Source: an uncultured Porphyromonadaceae bacterium
GTDB taxonomy: Bacteria > Bacteroidota > Bacteroidia > Bacteroidales > Barnesiellaceae_A
Direction of reading: 5' to 3'
Length of the DNA stretch: 64,000 nt
Assembly: GCA_900538705.1 (NCBI GenBank)
Contig: UPZG01000005.1
Coordinates: 85,148-149,147, forward strand
The position numbers were made by a program, and so were the translations under genes. This document shows positions 9,178-18,206 of this stretch, one piece after another. Positions within the stretch are counted from its first letter, which is position 1, and each line of letters begins with the position of its first letter. The notes beneath the pieces were generated by a model. The model was not told the origin of the DNA, searched no databases, and saw only the letters and a list, made by a program, of their open reading frames with translations.

Positions 9178-9205
9178 CCTATATGCTCTTTTCCCCAAAA
9201 GCAGA

Positions 9206-9371
9206 GGCTGTCTCAATAGGGATAAGCTTACTTACAATCTATAAGTTACAACATAAAAATCTCCTGCTTTTAGTCCTATAATTGCAATAAATAAGGGTAA
9301 AGCAGGAGTTTTTTATTACCAAGTTCCAATCTATAAGATTTTTACTTTTGCATTTCTATTTTGAGACAGCC
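9206..9371. mobile_element. MITE-like element with 11-bp terminal inverted repeats
   Basis: GGCTGTCTCAA (9206-9216) and its exact complement TTGAGACAGCC (9361-9371) bound 166 bases with no reading frame. Inside are two copies of CAATCTATAAG (9235-9245, 9327-9337) and a terminator-like hairpin. Ends of the GGCTGTCTCAA type are found on Bacteroidota insertion sequences, so a non-autonomous derivative is likely. No clear target duplication is visible. The rest of the 9178-9547 gap shows nothing else I can name. Confidence 0.55.
9261..9314 (+). terminator. Terminator-like hairpin inside the MITE-like element
   Basis: CTCCTGCTTT (9261-9270) pairs with AAAGCAGGAG (9299-9308), followed by six T. 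It could end the lysozyme transcript. Confidence 0.6.
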
Positions 9372-9547
9372 ACTGTTTTTTTGATAACTTGAGTCAGAAC
9401 ATATAACTGAGACTGAGGGCAATATATCTCAACAACAAGCAGTCTTCATCTTTCTACCTTGTCTGTATAGAAATACTCGGGGTGTCAGGTTGCAATGTTG
9501 CTTTTACAAATTTTATGTACCTCTGCGTTCCTGACTGCTTGCGGTTT

Positions 9548-10285
9548 CTATTCAGCCACTATTTCTACAAAACCCTTCCAGTCTTTCGACATCTGATAAA
9601 ATGCTAGATATTCGGCCTTTACATATAACTTACACTGCGATAGCAACGCCTTGTTGAATGTATATTGACCCACTGCGGCAGGTAATCCCTTGCAATGTAT
9701 TTCTGTCAGATTACTACAATATGAAAAAACAGAATTTCCTATTTTCTTTAAGCCGCTACCCAAAGTAATTTTTTCTAATGAAGGGCAATCTTCGAAAGCA
9801 GCGTTGCCTATAACTCCCACAGAATCGGGGATATATATTTCCACCAGTTCATGGCATGCTGCGAAAGCCTCTTCTTTTATACAACGAATCGTAGAGGGTA
9901 ATTTTATATAACAAGTTGCTATACACCTTTTCAGCCCCTGTTTCCCAATAGATGTAACCATATAGTTATTAATACTTTCCGGTATTTCCAAATAGATACT
10001 TTCACATTCATGTTTATGATCTATCACATATTCATCAGGCACATATTGATTATTACTTGGTATTCTTACAACATCCTTAATCGGTACGACTTCCAGTTCA
10101 TTATTCTTTATGAAAGCATATCCGATACCATCTTTAACATAACTAACCTTGGGGAGGCCAACCGATGCAAAATATTCTCTCAGATAGTTTATTAGAGGTA
10201 TAACGATAAAGCAAAAAACAGCTAAGCCGATACCAGAATATAATATTTTCCAAAGAAGATCTTCCATAAACAGATATTCAAACAA
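9548..10285 (-). CDS. BspA-like leucine-rich-repeat protein with N-terminal membrane helix
   Basis: 245 residues. A hydrophobic helix near 15-35 (GLAVFCFIVIPLI) anchors the N-terminus. Residues about 130-225 carry LRR_5/BspA-type repeats (IKEEAFAAC, IGNAAFEDC, IGNSVFSYC; each with an IP or L-rich strand), a fold used in Bacteroidota for surface or protein interactions. It is shorter than typical BspA adhesins and has an uncleaved-looking helix rather than a signal peptide, so it may face the periplasm. It lies downstream of the WecA-like gene but 182 bases away, with possible -7 elements at 10406-10421, so it is probably separate from the polysaccharide operon. Confidence 0.75.
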   Translation of the reverse strand: MFEYLFMEDLLWKILYSGIGLAVFCFIVIPLINYLREYFASVGLPKVSYVKDGIGYAFIKNNELEVVPIKDVVRIPSNNQYVPDEYVIDHKHECESIYLEIPESINNYMVTSIGKQGLKRCIATCYIKLPSTIRCIKEEAFAACHELVEIYIPDSVGVIGNAAFEDCPSLEKITLGSGLKKIGNSVFSYCSNLTEIHCKGLPAAVGQYTFNKALLSQCKLYVKAEYLAFYQMSKDWKGFVEIVAE

Positions 10286-10467
10286 GCGGTATTCAACAAC
10301 TTTTTATATGGGACAGATTCTTATTTTTTCAGCAATCCGCAACCTATAAGATAGATTTTTTACACCAACACGATTATCCTTTTTGTTTTGGACTGCCAAA
10401 CCTTGCAAATTTACAAATATATTTTTTCACGAACCATTATACTCACAAAATTATCGTAAAAGTTACT

Positions 10468-11454
10468 CTATTTGCCTACATGAAGATGAAAGTAACGACG
10501 CATAAACCATATATACACCACACACAACACGGCAAGCACGGCAAAGAAATAGATGGGGCGATATACCACAGGAGTAGCAAAAAGGCCTATTGCTATCACA
10601 GCCTGCACAGCCATGTATAGTGCACTGACGGCGATATGCGGCCAGTGCAACTCATTGGCAAGAAGTTGATAGAGGTGCTTGCGATGTGGCAATCCTATAT
10701 TCTCGTGCAGCATGAGGCGATGCACAATGGTGAGTACACTGTCTACTCCATACACCAGCAACAGAGCGAGGTAGGTAAGATCGTGCGTTGCAAGAATGAG
10801 CAAGCCCAAGAAGTAAACCAAAATAAACGCAATACCTACCGACCCCACATCGCCTGCAAAACAACGTGCTTTAGGGCGGAAATTATAATAACAAAAAATC
10901 GCCACAGAGAATGTAACAGTGTGCAACAGCTCTTCGGGCACAACAGGCTCCGGCAACACATAACGGTTTGCATAAGCAATTGCGACAAGTATAACCAGGC
11001 TATATCCGCCGGTGATACCATTAATACCGTCCATAAAATTATAGGCATTGATAGTACCCATGCAAAAGAACAGTGCTATCACAATGTACCACCATGGCTC
11101 ACCACCAAACAGATGCCACTGGAAAAAGAGCAGCAACATGGCAACAAGATGTACTGCCAAACGGGGCAATTGCCGCACTCCCCTTACATCATCCCAAAAA
11201 CTGATGGCACAGATAAGTGTCAAACCCGCAAAGAAACAGCTGTATTCACTCCATTGCAACGGATGGAACAGAAACGACAAAAATACGCCGACCCAAAATA
11301 TAATGCCACCACCTCGTAAAGTGATGCGGGTATGCGAACTGCGCTCATTGGGACGGTCTATAATGTTACACTTGTCGGCTATGCGAAAATATAACTCCTC
11401 TGCGGCAAAAAGCAAGACACATAAAAGAGGATAATACCAAGATATGGATTGCAT
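10468..11454 (-). CDS. WecA/WbcO-like polyprenyl-phosphate sugar-1-phosphate transferase
   Basis: 328 residues, about ten membrane helices. Diagnostic motifs: FWDDVRG (about 85-91, Mg-binding aspartates), NAYNFMDGINGITGG (about 135-149) and HRKHLYQ (about 261-267), all of the MraY/WecA superfamily. It would transfer a HexNAc-phosphate from a UDP-sugar to undecaprenyl phosphate, the first committed step of repeat-unit synthesis, on the cytoplasmic face. Its place at the end of the manC-led operon with an epimerase upstream recalls WbpL/WbpV-type pairs that use modified GlcNAc derivatives; the actual sugar is not determinable. Confidence 0.88.
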   Translation of the reverse strand: MQSISWYYPLLCVLLFAAEELYFRIADKCNIIDRPNERSSHTRITLRGGGIIFWVGVFLSFLFHPLQWSEYSCFFAGLTLICAISFWDDVRGVRQLPRLAVHLVAMLLLFFQWHLFGGEPWWYIVIALFFCMGTINAYNFMDGINGITGGYSLVILVAIAYANRYVLPEPVVPEELLHTVTFSVAIFCYYNFRPKARCFAGDVGSVGIAFILVYFLGLLILATHDLTYLALLLVYGVDSVLTIVHRLMLHENIGLPHRKHLYQLLANELHWPHIAVSALYMAVQAVIAIGLFATPVVYRPIYFFAVLAVLCVVYIWFMRRYFHLHVGK

Positions 11455-11576
11455 AATTTACTTACGGCTTCAATCGACAGGGGACGTCTCCCCTACTATA
11501 GTGTGAGATATAAAGAATTATGAATTAGCGATATAACAGTACATTACATGGCCATGCTCTGCGATAATCGGATGAC

Positions 11577-12215
11577 TTACGTCGGGTCGGCAACAAACGG
11601 GGTTATTGCCCGAGGAGTACAGAGAAATGCTTTATGTGCATACTGCAACAACGGATAGTCGCCACGACTGTTGCCATATGCAATAAGGCTGAAATTCTCA
11701 CGAGGATAGACGGCTTCAACTCGCCGGCGTTTCTCCTCGCCGTTACAGTTAAGCCCCCCGAAAAGGCCGGTAAACCGATTATCCGTTACAGCCATGCGTG
11801 TAGCTATGACAACCTGTATACCATTGCGTAGAGCCCATGGTTCTATCCATACAGAAGGACTTGCACTGGCAATTGCTACTTGATGCCCGGCCTCTTGATG
11901 ATTGCGTAATACCTGCATCACATGGTGATTGATACAGTCATCGATAACCCAAGCAAAGTCTTGTACCCTGACTTGCATATCGCTACAAGTGATGCCTCTG
12001 AAACAAGGTAGCAAAACAGCCTCTTTCACAGACGAAAGGTCGGTTGCCTTACCTCTCAGCTTATCTATGCCAAAGCTCCACAACGCAGGCAACTGACGTA
12101 GCATGGCCGAGGCAAACGCCCCCTTACCCTTAACAAAATCGACAAACAGTGGTAATGTATCGCGGGTGGTAATAGTACCGTCGAAATCGAAAACGGCAAC
12201 TGTGGGCTTATCCAT
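11577..12215 (-). CDS. HAD-IB family phosphatase
   Basis: 212 residues from the ATG at 12215; the frame is open further upstream but that overlaps the UbiA gene and lacks domain sequence. VFDFDGT (motif I nucleophile Asp) begins at about residue 8, IASASPS is motif II, and GNSRGDYPLL is motif IV: the subfamily IB (SerB-like) pattern. The overlap of 8 bases with the UbiA-type gene implies coupled translation. In mycobacteria a UbiA-type phosphoribosyltransferase and a phosphatase make decaprenyl-phosphoribose; by analogy this enzyme may dephosphorylate such a lipid-linked product. Its C-terminus is short of the usual helical end but no frameshift is obvious. Confidence 0.8.
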   Translation of the reverse strand: MDKPTVAVFDFDGTITTRDTLPLFVDFVKGKGAFASAMLRQLPALWSFGIDKLRGKATDLSSVKEAVLLPCFRGITCSDMQVRVQDFAWVIDDCINHHVMQVLRNHQEAGHQVAIASASPSVWIEPWALRNGIQVVIATRMAVTDNRFTGLFGGLNCNGEEKRRRVEAVYPRENFSLIAYGNSRGDYPLLQYAHKAFLCTPRAITPFVADPT

Positions 12216-13083
12216 ATATAATGATGGCAAACGACAAAAACCAAAGCAAGATACATAGTTGCAAGAACCTGTCACGCAACAAAATACGTGTAGGACTCCA
12301 ACTCTTCGCTTCGACCAATGTGAGTTGTAAATAACGCAATATACCTGCCAAGACAAAAATAGTGGTCATGTATACATAGCGGCAACCCAGTCGCTGCATA
12401 ATCTGCTCATCGACGGTATACATAATATAACACACCAACATCACAGCAGCTACCAAGGTAAGCGTAGCGTTGAGGAACTCTCGATTATAAAAAACTACGT
12501 TACTACGCAACTCTTCACGCGTTTGCTCATAATGCAACACGTCGTCACGACGCTTGGCAAGCGCCAGAAATAGTGCCAACAGAAAAGTCATAAGCACTAT
12601 CCAATGCGAGGGTGTTATGCAGGCAGCCTCAGCTCCCGCCATAATGCGCAATACAAAACCGGCTGCAACAATCATAACGTCGAGCAACGAAATGCGTTTT
12701 AACCCGAAACAATATGCGACATTGAGCACATAATATATCATGACGATATACAAGGCACCTCGGCTATCTGTTGGCAGACACAGGCCTAGCGATAACGCCA
12801 ACAGCAATAAAACCACGTGCAATACTATCGCCGTACGCGACGGCACCAGCCCCGCAGCTATAGGGCGATGACGTTTTTGGGGATGCTGCCTGTCGTAGGC
12901 AACATCCCTCAGGTCGTTGAGTATGTATATACTGCTGCTGATAAGGCAAAACATCACAAACGCAACCATGCATGGCCACAACCTATCGAACTGCAAAAGG
13001 GTATGGCCGAAAAAGAGAGGCAAGAACAAGAAAAGATTCTTGACCCACTGTGCAGGACGCAATAATGTGATGTACGCTTTCAT
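12208..13083 (-). CDS. UbiA-family prenyltransferase, decaprenyl-phosphate phosphoribosyltransferase-like
   Basis: 291 residues, about eight to nine membrane helices. The N-terminus LLRPAQWVKNLFLFLPLFF is typical of the DPPR-synthase branch of UbiA proteins, and NDLRDVAYDRQHPQKRHRPI (about 56-75) is the NDxxDxxxD Mg-diphosphate motif. A second acidic motif (LLDVMIVAAGFVLR) follows. Known members attach 5-phosphoribose to polyprenyl phosphate. Together with the overlapping HAD phosphatase it suggests a lipid-linked pentose donor for this polysaccharide; that role is inferred. Start abuts the stop of fcl with no gap. Confidence 0.8.
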   Translation of the reverse strand: MKAYITLLRPAQWVKNLFLFLPLFFGHTLLQFDRLWPCMVAFVMFCLISSSIYILNDLRDVAYDRQHPQKRHRPIAAGLVPSRTAIVLHVVLLLLALSLGLCLPTDSRGALYIVMIYYVLNVAYCFGLKRISLLDVMIVAAGFVLRIMAGAEAACITPSHWIVLMTFLLALFLALAKRRDDVLHYEQTREELRSNVVFYNREFLNATLTLVAAVMLVCYIMYTVDEQIMQRLGCRYVYMTTIFVLAGILRYLQLTLVEAKSWSPTRILLRDRFLQLCILLWFLSFAIIIYG

Positions 13084-14163
13084 TTATAATTCGCCTCTAA
13101 GATACCAACGATAGAGTTTCTCTACACCTTCCTCTATCTCTATGCGGTGATGCCAACCCAGGTTGTGCAGTTTCGTCACATCCGTGAGCTTGCGCATGGT
13201 TCCATCGGGTTTCGTTGCGTCAAAACGCAATTCGCCGGTATAACCCACAGTCTTCACTATCAACTCGGCTACACCACGTATTGAAATTTCCTTACCGGTA
13301 CCTACATTAATATGGCAATTGCGTATATCTTTCTGTCCGGGTGCATAGGTATCGACAAAATCGACATGCTCCAGCACGTAAACCGACGCATCGGCCATCT
13401 CCTCACTCCAAAGGAACTCTCTAAGCGGCGTACCCGTACCCCATAAGGTAACAGCATCGGCTGTAATGCCATAACGCTCGAGGATAGCGGTGATGTCGTT
13501 TTCTGAAGCTTTCCCGTCGACCTGCTCTACAGGACGAATATCTAGGTCTCGTCTTACGGCATCCCAATTACCCGTGTGCAGAAGATGAGCCAGATGGATT
13601 TTACGAATCATAGCAGGAAGCACATGGCTGTTTTCGAGATGGAAATTATCGTGCGGACCATAAAGGTTGGTGGGCATGACAGCAATATAATTGGTACCAT
13701 ATTGAAGGTTAAAGCTCTCGCACATCTTCAATCCAGCAATCTTGGCAATAGCATAGGGCTCGTTGGTATATTCAAGCGGCGATGTGAGCAAAACCTCCTC
13801 TTTCATAGGCTGGGGAGCCTCACGCGGATAGATGCATGTACTGCCAAGGAAAAGCAGTTTCTTTACTCCATGACGGAAACTCTCGCCAATGACATTCTGT
13901 TGAATTTGAAGGTTTTGATAGATAAAGTCGGCACGATAACGACTGTTTGCCATTATACCGCCCACATGTGCGGCAGCAAGTACTACATACTGAGGCTGTT
14001 GCTCATCGAAGAAACGGCGTACAGCAACGCCGTCAAGCAAATCGAGCTCCTTGTGAGTCCGACCTACCAAATTGGTATACCCCTTGCTCGCCAAATTATT
14101 CCAAATGGCCGAACCTACCAAACCGCGATGGCCGGCTACATATATCTTGGCATCCTTCTCCAT
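13084..14163 (-). CDS. fcl: GDP-L-fucose synthase
   Basis: 359 residues, short-chain dehydrogenase fold. GHRGLVGSAIW (about 12-22) binds NADP; Ser in GSTCIYP and Tyr/Lys in PYAIAK form the catalytic triad. It epimerises and reduces GDP-4-keto-6-deoxymannose to GDP-L-fucose. It follows gmd by one base, the order required for the two-step pathway, and belongs to the manC-led operon. Confidence 0.95.
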   Translation of the reverse strand: MEKDAKIYVAGHRGLVGSAIWNNLASKGYTNLVGRTHKELDLLDGVAVRRFFDEQQPQYVVLAAAHVGGIMANSRYRADFIYQNLQIQQNVIGESFRHGVKKLLFLGSTCIYPREAPQPMKEEVLLTSPLEYTNEPYAIAKIAGLKMCESFNLQYGTNYIAVMPTNLYGPHDNFHLENSHVLPAMIRKIHLAHLLHTGNWDAVRRDLDIRPVEQVDGKASENDITAILERYGITADAVTLWGTGTPLREFLWSEEMADASVYVLEHVDFVDTYAPGQKDIRNCHINVGTGKEISIRGVAELIVKTVGYTGELRFDATKPDGTMRKLTDVTKLHNLGWHHRIEIEEGVEKLYRWYLRGEL

Positions 14164-14164
14164 A

Positions 14165-15238
14165 TCAAATTTGTGATTTAATATGTAATTTCTTTACAAA
14201 GTGCATATCATGCTCTACCATGATGCGTACCAACTCATGGAACGAAGTCTTGCGAGGATTCCAGCCCAAGAGCGTTTTTGCTTTTGTAGGATCGCCCAAA
14301 AGTTGTTCTACCTCTGCCGGACGGAAATATTTGGGATCTACCTCAACCAGAACACGGCCGGTAGCCACATCAATACCTTTCTCGTCGACGCCCTTACCTT
14401 CCCAACGAAGCTCTATACCCACCTCTTTGAAGGCCAACGTACAGAACTCTCGTACCGTATGATACTCACCGGTAGCTATGACAAAATCTTCAGGAGTCTC
14501 ATGTTGCAGGATGAGCCACATACACTCGACATAATCTTTGGCATAACCCCAGTCGCGTAACGAATCGAGATTTCCCAAATAGAGCTTGTCTTGGAAACCT
14601 TGCACGATGCGTGCTGCGGCCAAAGTGATTTTACGGGTAACAAAGTTCTCGCCTCGACGCTCACTTTCGTGATTGAATAAGATACCGTTAACAGCGAACA
14701 TGCCATATGACTCGCGATAGTTCTTGGTAATCCAGAAACCATATTGTTTGGCTACACCGTAAGGCGAACGAGGATAGAAAGGCGTGGTCTCCTTCTGTGG
14801 AATCTCTTGTACTTTACCAAACAGCTCGCTGGTTGAAGCCTGATAAATGCGGCATTTTTTTTCGAGGCCGAGGATACGAACGGCTTCAAGCAGACGGAGT
14901 GTACCCACAGCATCGGCCTCGGCAGTATATTCGGGAACATCGAAGCTCACCTTTACATGGCTCTGTGCTGCGAGATTATATATCTCGTCGGGTTGAATCA
15001 TCTGTATGATACGAATCAACGATGAAGAATCGGTCATATCGGCATAATGAAGATTAACCAACGGTTTGTTCTTCATATCGCGCACCCACTCATCGAGATA
15101 AAGATGCTCTATACGACCAGTATTGAACGACGAACTACGACGTAGCGTACCGTGAACTTCATATCCTTTTTCTAACAAAAATTCGGCTAAAAACGAGCCA
15201 TCTTGCCCGGTAATACCTGTAATAAGTGCTTTCTTCAT
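14165..15238 (-). CDS. gmd: GDP-mannose 4,6-dehydratase
   Basis: 357 residues. GITGQDGSFLAE (about 7-18) is the nucleotide-binding loop, STSELFG carries the catalytic Ser/Thr and Glu region, and RSPYGVAK the YxxxK pair. It converts GDP-mannose (made by the upstream manC) to GDP-4-keto-6-deoxymannose for fcl. The gap to the epimerase gene upstream is 10 bases. Confidence 0.96.
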   Translation of the reverse strand: MKKALITGITGQDGSFLAEFLLEKGYEVHGTLRRSSSFNTGRIEHLYLDEWVRDMKNKPLVNLHYADMTDSSSLIRIIQMIQPDEIYNLAAQSHVKVSFDVPEYTAEADAVGTLRLLEAVRILGLEKKCRIYQASTSELFGKVQEIPQKETTPFYPRSPYGVAKQYGFWITKNYRESYGMFAVNGILFNHESERRGENFVTRKITLAAARIVQGFQDKLYLGNLDSLRDWGYAKDYVECMWLILQHETPEDFVIATGEYHTVREFCTLAFKEVGIELRWEGKGVDEKGIDVATGRVLVEVDPKYFRPAEVEQLLGDPTKAKTLLGWNPRKTSFHELVRIMVEHDMHFVKKLHIKSQI

Positions 15239-15248
15239 TTTATATCGG

Positions 15249-16217
15249 TTATTTGTTTTTATTTACGAAACTTTCTATGGTAAGCCGCAAGCCATCGGCA
15301 GCATGCACAGGCATGGTATCGATGGAAAGTGCTTGTTTTATCTTATGGTTGCTCACCACATAATTTTCGGTGAGTTTTCGCAACCGTTCGGGATTAAGCG
15401 GAAGATGTAGTATTCCACCGACACGTGCCAAACCCGTCATTACACCTTTTTCGACATGCAATAAACGAGGCTTCTTGCCCAATACACTGCATATAACAGT
15501 AATCAGTTCGTTGGTAGAGAGGCTCTCATCATCGCCCATATTGTAGACGCCTCCGGGAGCAGTACCCTCAATAAGGCGACCTATAACGTAACAAAGATTA
15601 TCGACACTCGTAAAGGTGCGTCGATTGTCAAAAGCCGCCAACGGCCACGGCATTCCGGTGCGTACCACATTATATAGCAAGTTGAGATTACCTTTATTTC
15701 CCGGACCGTGTATCATGCAGGGACGCAGAATATACACCAGCTTCCCTCCTGGTAAGCTATACACACCATCGGTAATGCTTGCATGTGAACGAATATACTC
15801 CTCGGCTGCAAGTTTGCTTTCGCCGTAAGGTCCTTTGGGCGAAGGCACTACCTCTTCGGTAAGAATTGTATTGCCAACCGTATCGGCTGCGGCCTTGACA
15901 GACGAGAAAAAAATAAAAATACGAGCCTGAGAAGTAAGAAAATAATCGAAGATTTTTTTCGTCAACCCGGTGTTAATATCAAAATAGGTCTGAGCAGCAG
16001 CTTCGTTTTTAGTATCGTGAGCCTTACCTGCCAAATGAATAATAGCATCGACAGGTGGCAGAGAACCGCTGTCAAGGTCGTTCCACGAATAAGTGGCTAC
16101 AACCCCATCCTTATGAGGTGCCACAATGTCGAGACCATATATAGAATGCTTTGCAGCATGGGCACGCACTAAATTGCTTCCCACAAAACCGTGTATGCCA
16201 GTTATGAGCAAATTCAT
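15249..16217 (-). CDS. NAD-dependent sugar epimerase/dehydratase family protein
   Basis: 322 residues of the extended SDR family: GIHGFVGSNL (about 7-16, Rossmann loop), HLAGKAHD (about 62-69), SSVKAA and YGESK (catalytic Tyr/Lys). Such enzymes in polysaccharide loci act on UDP-HexNAc, for example as WbpV-like quinovosamine dehydrogenases or 4-epimerases; the companion WecA-like transferase makes the UDP-HexNAc reading reasonable. It overlaps the preceding glycosyltransferase by 4 bases (ATGA), so translation is coupled. Confidence 0.85.
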   Translation of the reverse strand: MNLLITGIHGFVGSNLVRAHAAKHSIYGLDIVAPHKDGVVATYSWNDLDSGSLPPVDAIIHLAGKAHDTKNEAAAQTYFDINTGLTKKIFDYFLTSQARIFIFFSSVKAAADTVGNTILTEEVVPSPKGPYGESKLAAEEYIRSHASITDGVYSLPGGKLVYILRPCMIHGPGNKGNLNLLYNVVRTGMPWPLAAFDNRRTFTSVDNLCYVIGRLIEGTAPGGVYNMGDDESLSTNELITVICSVLGKKPRLLHVEKGVMTGLARVGGILHLPLNPERLRKLTENYVVSNHKIKQALSIDTMPVHAADGLRLTIESFVNKNK

Positions 16218-16981
16218 TTTTTATCGGGATTTAAGTACTCAAATATTTTGATGAAATATTTCATCATAACCATGGGCATGTTAGTATAGATGCCATTTTC
16301 GCGACAGGCACGTACTATCTCACGATTGAGCAACCAATTGCTGCGCCACGACGATGTACTTGCACCACCAGTACGCATCTTTATAAAATCATACGCTAAA
16401 TATCTGGCACACAATTGATATGTATAAAGGAAGCGTATGAGTAGTTCATAATCGGCTGCAATACGATAGTCGGTACGGTAATAGCCATAATCATCGAAGA
16501 AATGACGGTAAGTGAAGAACGTAGGGTGAGCCGGCATCCAACCATACCGAAACTTACGAGGTGTAAAACGTTGTGAAGAGTAATAACGGATAGTACGGTT
16601 CAAGTCGTCGGGTCGTACAAAACGGACATCTCCATATACAGCTTGCACAGTAGAATCGGCAAAACATTCTGCAACCCGTGAAATAACGTCATCGTGGTTG
16701 TAGAAATCGTCACTGTTGACGGTACCCACAACATCGCCTGTTGCCATACGTATGCCTTTGTTCATAGCATCGTATATTCCTTTGTCAGGCTCGCTTATCC
16801 AGCGCATACGACCATCGAAACGAGGCTCGTACGACTGCAACAAAGTTACTGTATCGTCGCTAGATGCACCATCAACAACAATATACTCTATATCGGCATA
16901 GTCTTGCGCCAAGACGCTCTCTATAGTGTCGCGTAGTGTATGAGCGGCATTGTATGTAGCTGTGACAATGCTTATCTTCAC
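16214..16981 (-). CDS. Family 2 glycosyltransferase
   Basis: 255 residues from a GTG at 16981 that overlaps the manC stop as GTGA; the longer frame upstream lies wholly inside manC and lacks conserved sequence. The GT-A fold shows ISIVTATYNAAHTL at the N-terminus, VDGASSDDT, and the metal-binding NSDD motif (about 95-98). ED-like acceptor residues are less clear. It is a cytoplasmic inverting transferase adding one sugar to the lipid-linked repeat unit. Donor unknown, though the manC/gmd/fcl context favours mannose or fucose. Confidence 0.85.
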   Translation of the reverse strand: MKISIVTATYNAAHTLRDTIESVLAQDYADIEYIVVDGASSDDTVTLLQSYEPRFDGRMRWISEPDKGIYDAMNKGIRMATGDVVGTVNSDDFYNHDDVISRVAECFADSTVQAVYGDVRFVRPDDLNRTIRYYSSQRFTPRKFRYGWMPAHPTFFTYRHFFDDYGYYRTDYRIAADYELLIRFLYTYQLCARYLAYDFIKMRTGGASTSSWRSNWLLNREIVRACRENGIYTNMPMVMMKYFIKIFEYLNPDKK

Positions 16982-18027
16982 TCGGCCGAAAACTCTTTGA
17001 TACGTTGTTCTTCGCTCAACTGGCATATCAGGATGGTATCGTCTTTCTCGGCAACGATATAACCATCGAGACCTTGTATGATAACTTTCCGCTCCTCAGG
17101 AACGTGTACCACACAGTTTTTACTATCGTACATCTTCACATTGCCTACCATGGCATTGCCATTGGCATCGTGCGAAAGATGAGTGTGCAACGACCCCCAT
17201 GTACCCAAGTCGCTCCAACCGAAATCGGCAGGCAAAACGAATATATCGGGCGATTTCTCCATAACGGCATAATCGATGGAAATACTCTCGCACTGCGGGA
17301 AAAGAGATTTTACAGCCTCTTCCTCAGCAGGCGTATAGTAATAGGCTTGTAACTCATCAAATATGGCTGCAAGAGCCGGACAATAACGTGTTATGGAATC
17401 GACAATAGTATTGACGTTCCACACGAAGATACCGGCATTCCAAAAATAATTACCCGCTGCGATGTATGATTTAGCCACCTCAAGAGTGGGTTTCTCCTTA
17501 AATTGGAGAACCTTACAAATATCTGTTCCTGACAACCTGTCTCCGGCAGCGATGTATCCGTAGCCTGTCTCAGGGCGATTGGGACGAATACCTATTGTCA
17601 CTATGGCATTGCTATCGGCCGTAAAATCGAGAGCTACTGAAATGATACGGCGATACTCGACAGGGTCAAGGACCAAAGCATCACTGGGCGTAACTACAAT
17701 ATTGGCATCGGGAAAATGCTTCCGTATCTTCCATCCAACAAAAGCAATACACGGAGCTGTATTGCGACGACAAGGTTCGGCAAGTATATTACAGGTAGGG
17801 ACATCGGGCAATTGTTCTTGCACCAATGGTACATATTGCTCTGAGGTTACCACCCATATATGGTCAGGAGGACATACGCCGCTAAAACGGTCGACCGTAA
17901 GTTGCAACAAACTACGACCACATCCCATTACATCAATAAACTGCTTGGGACGCTCGGGTGTACTCATCGGCCAAAAGCGGCTTCCAATACCACCGGCCAT
18001 TATAACTACATGGTTTCTGTTATTCAT
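16978..18027 (-). CDS. manC: Mannose-1-phosphate guanylyltransferase
   Basis: 349 residues from the ATG at 18027, which lies 14 nt after the predicted transcription start; the upstream in-frame Met lies before the promoter and cannot be used. VVIMAGGIGSRFWP (about 7-20) is the nucleotide-binding signature, and RPKQF follows; FKEKP and WNAGIFVW are typical of GMP enzymes. It makes GDP-mannose for gmd/fcl and mannosyltransferases. It lacks the C-terminal isomerase domain of bifunctional ManC/AlgA forms. First gene of the left polysaccharide operon. Confidence 0.93.
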   Translation of the reverse strand: MNNRNHVVIMAGGIGSRFWPMSTPERPKQFIDVMGCGRSLLQLTVDRFSGVCPPDHIWVVTSEQYVPLVQEQLPDVPTCNILAEPCRRNTAPCIAFVGWKIRKHFPDANIVVTPSDALVLDPVEYRRIISVALDFTADSNAIVTIGIRPNRPETGYGYIAAGDRLSGTDICKVLQFKEKPTLEVAKSYIAAGNYFWNAGIFVWNVNTIVDSITRYCPALAAIFDELQAYYYTPAEEEAVKSLFPQCESISIDYAVMEKSPDIFVLPADFGWSDLGTWGSLHTHLSHDANGNAMVGNVKMYDSKNCVVHVPEERKVIIQGLDGYIVAEKDDTILICQLSEEQRIKEFSAE

Positions 18028-18047
18028 GATACTATCTTTTATTGTTG

Positions 18048-18079
18048 CAAATATAGTGAAATGAGAGAGTAGAGACAAA
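18048..18079 (-). promoter_or_regulatory. Internal promoter of the manC operon
   Basis: Minus strand TTTG (18079-18076), 20 bases, TATATTTG (18055-18048): a full consensus match. The leader to the manC ATG is about 14 nt. Confidence 0.8.
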
Positions 18080-18206
18080 CGGAAATGACGTTTTTGAATT
18101 AACCGTTACGAAACAATGTCCCATAGTTCTTCAATACATTACATTTATTATTTTATAATCCATTTTGATACATCTCATCCTAATTACCGCTTACCCCACT
18201 TATTAA

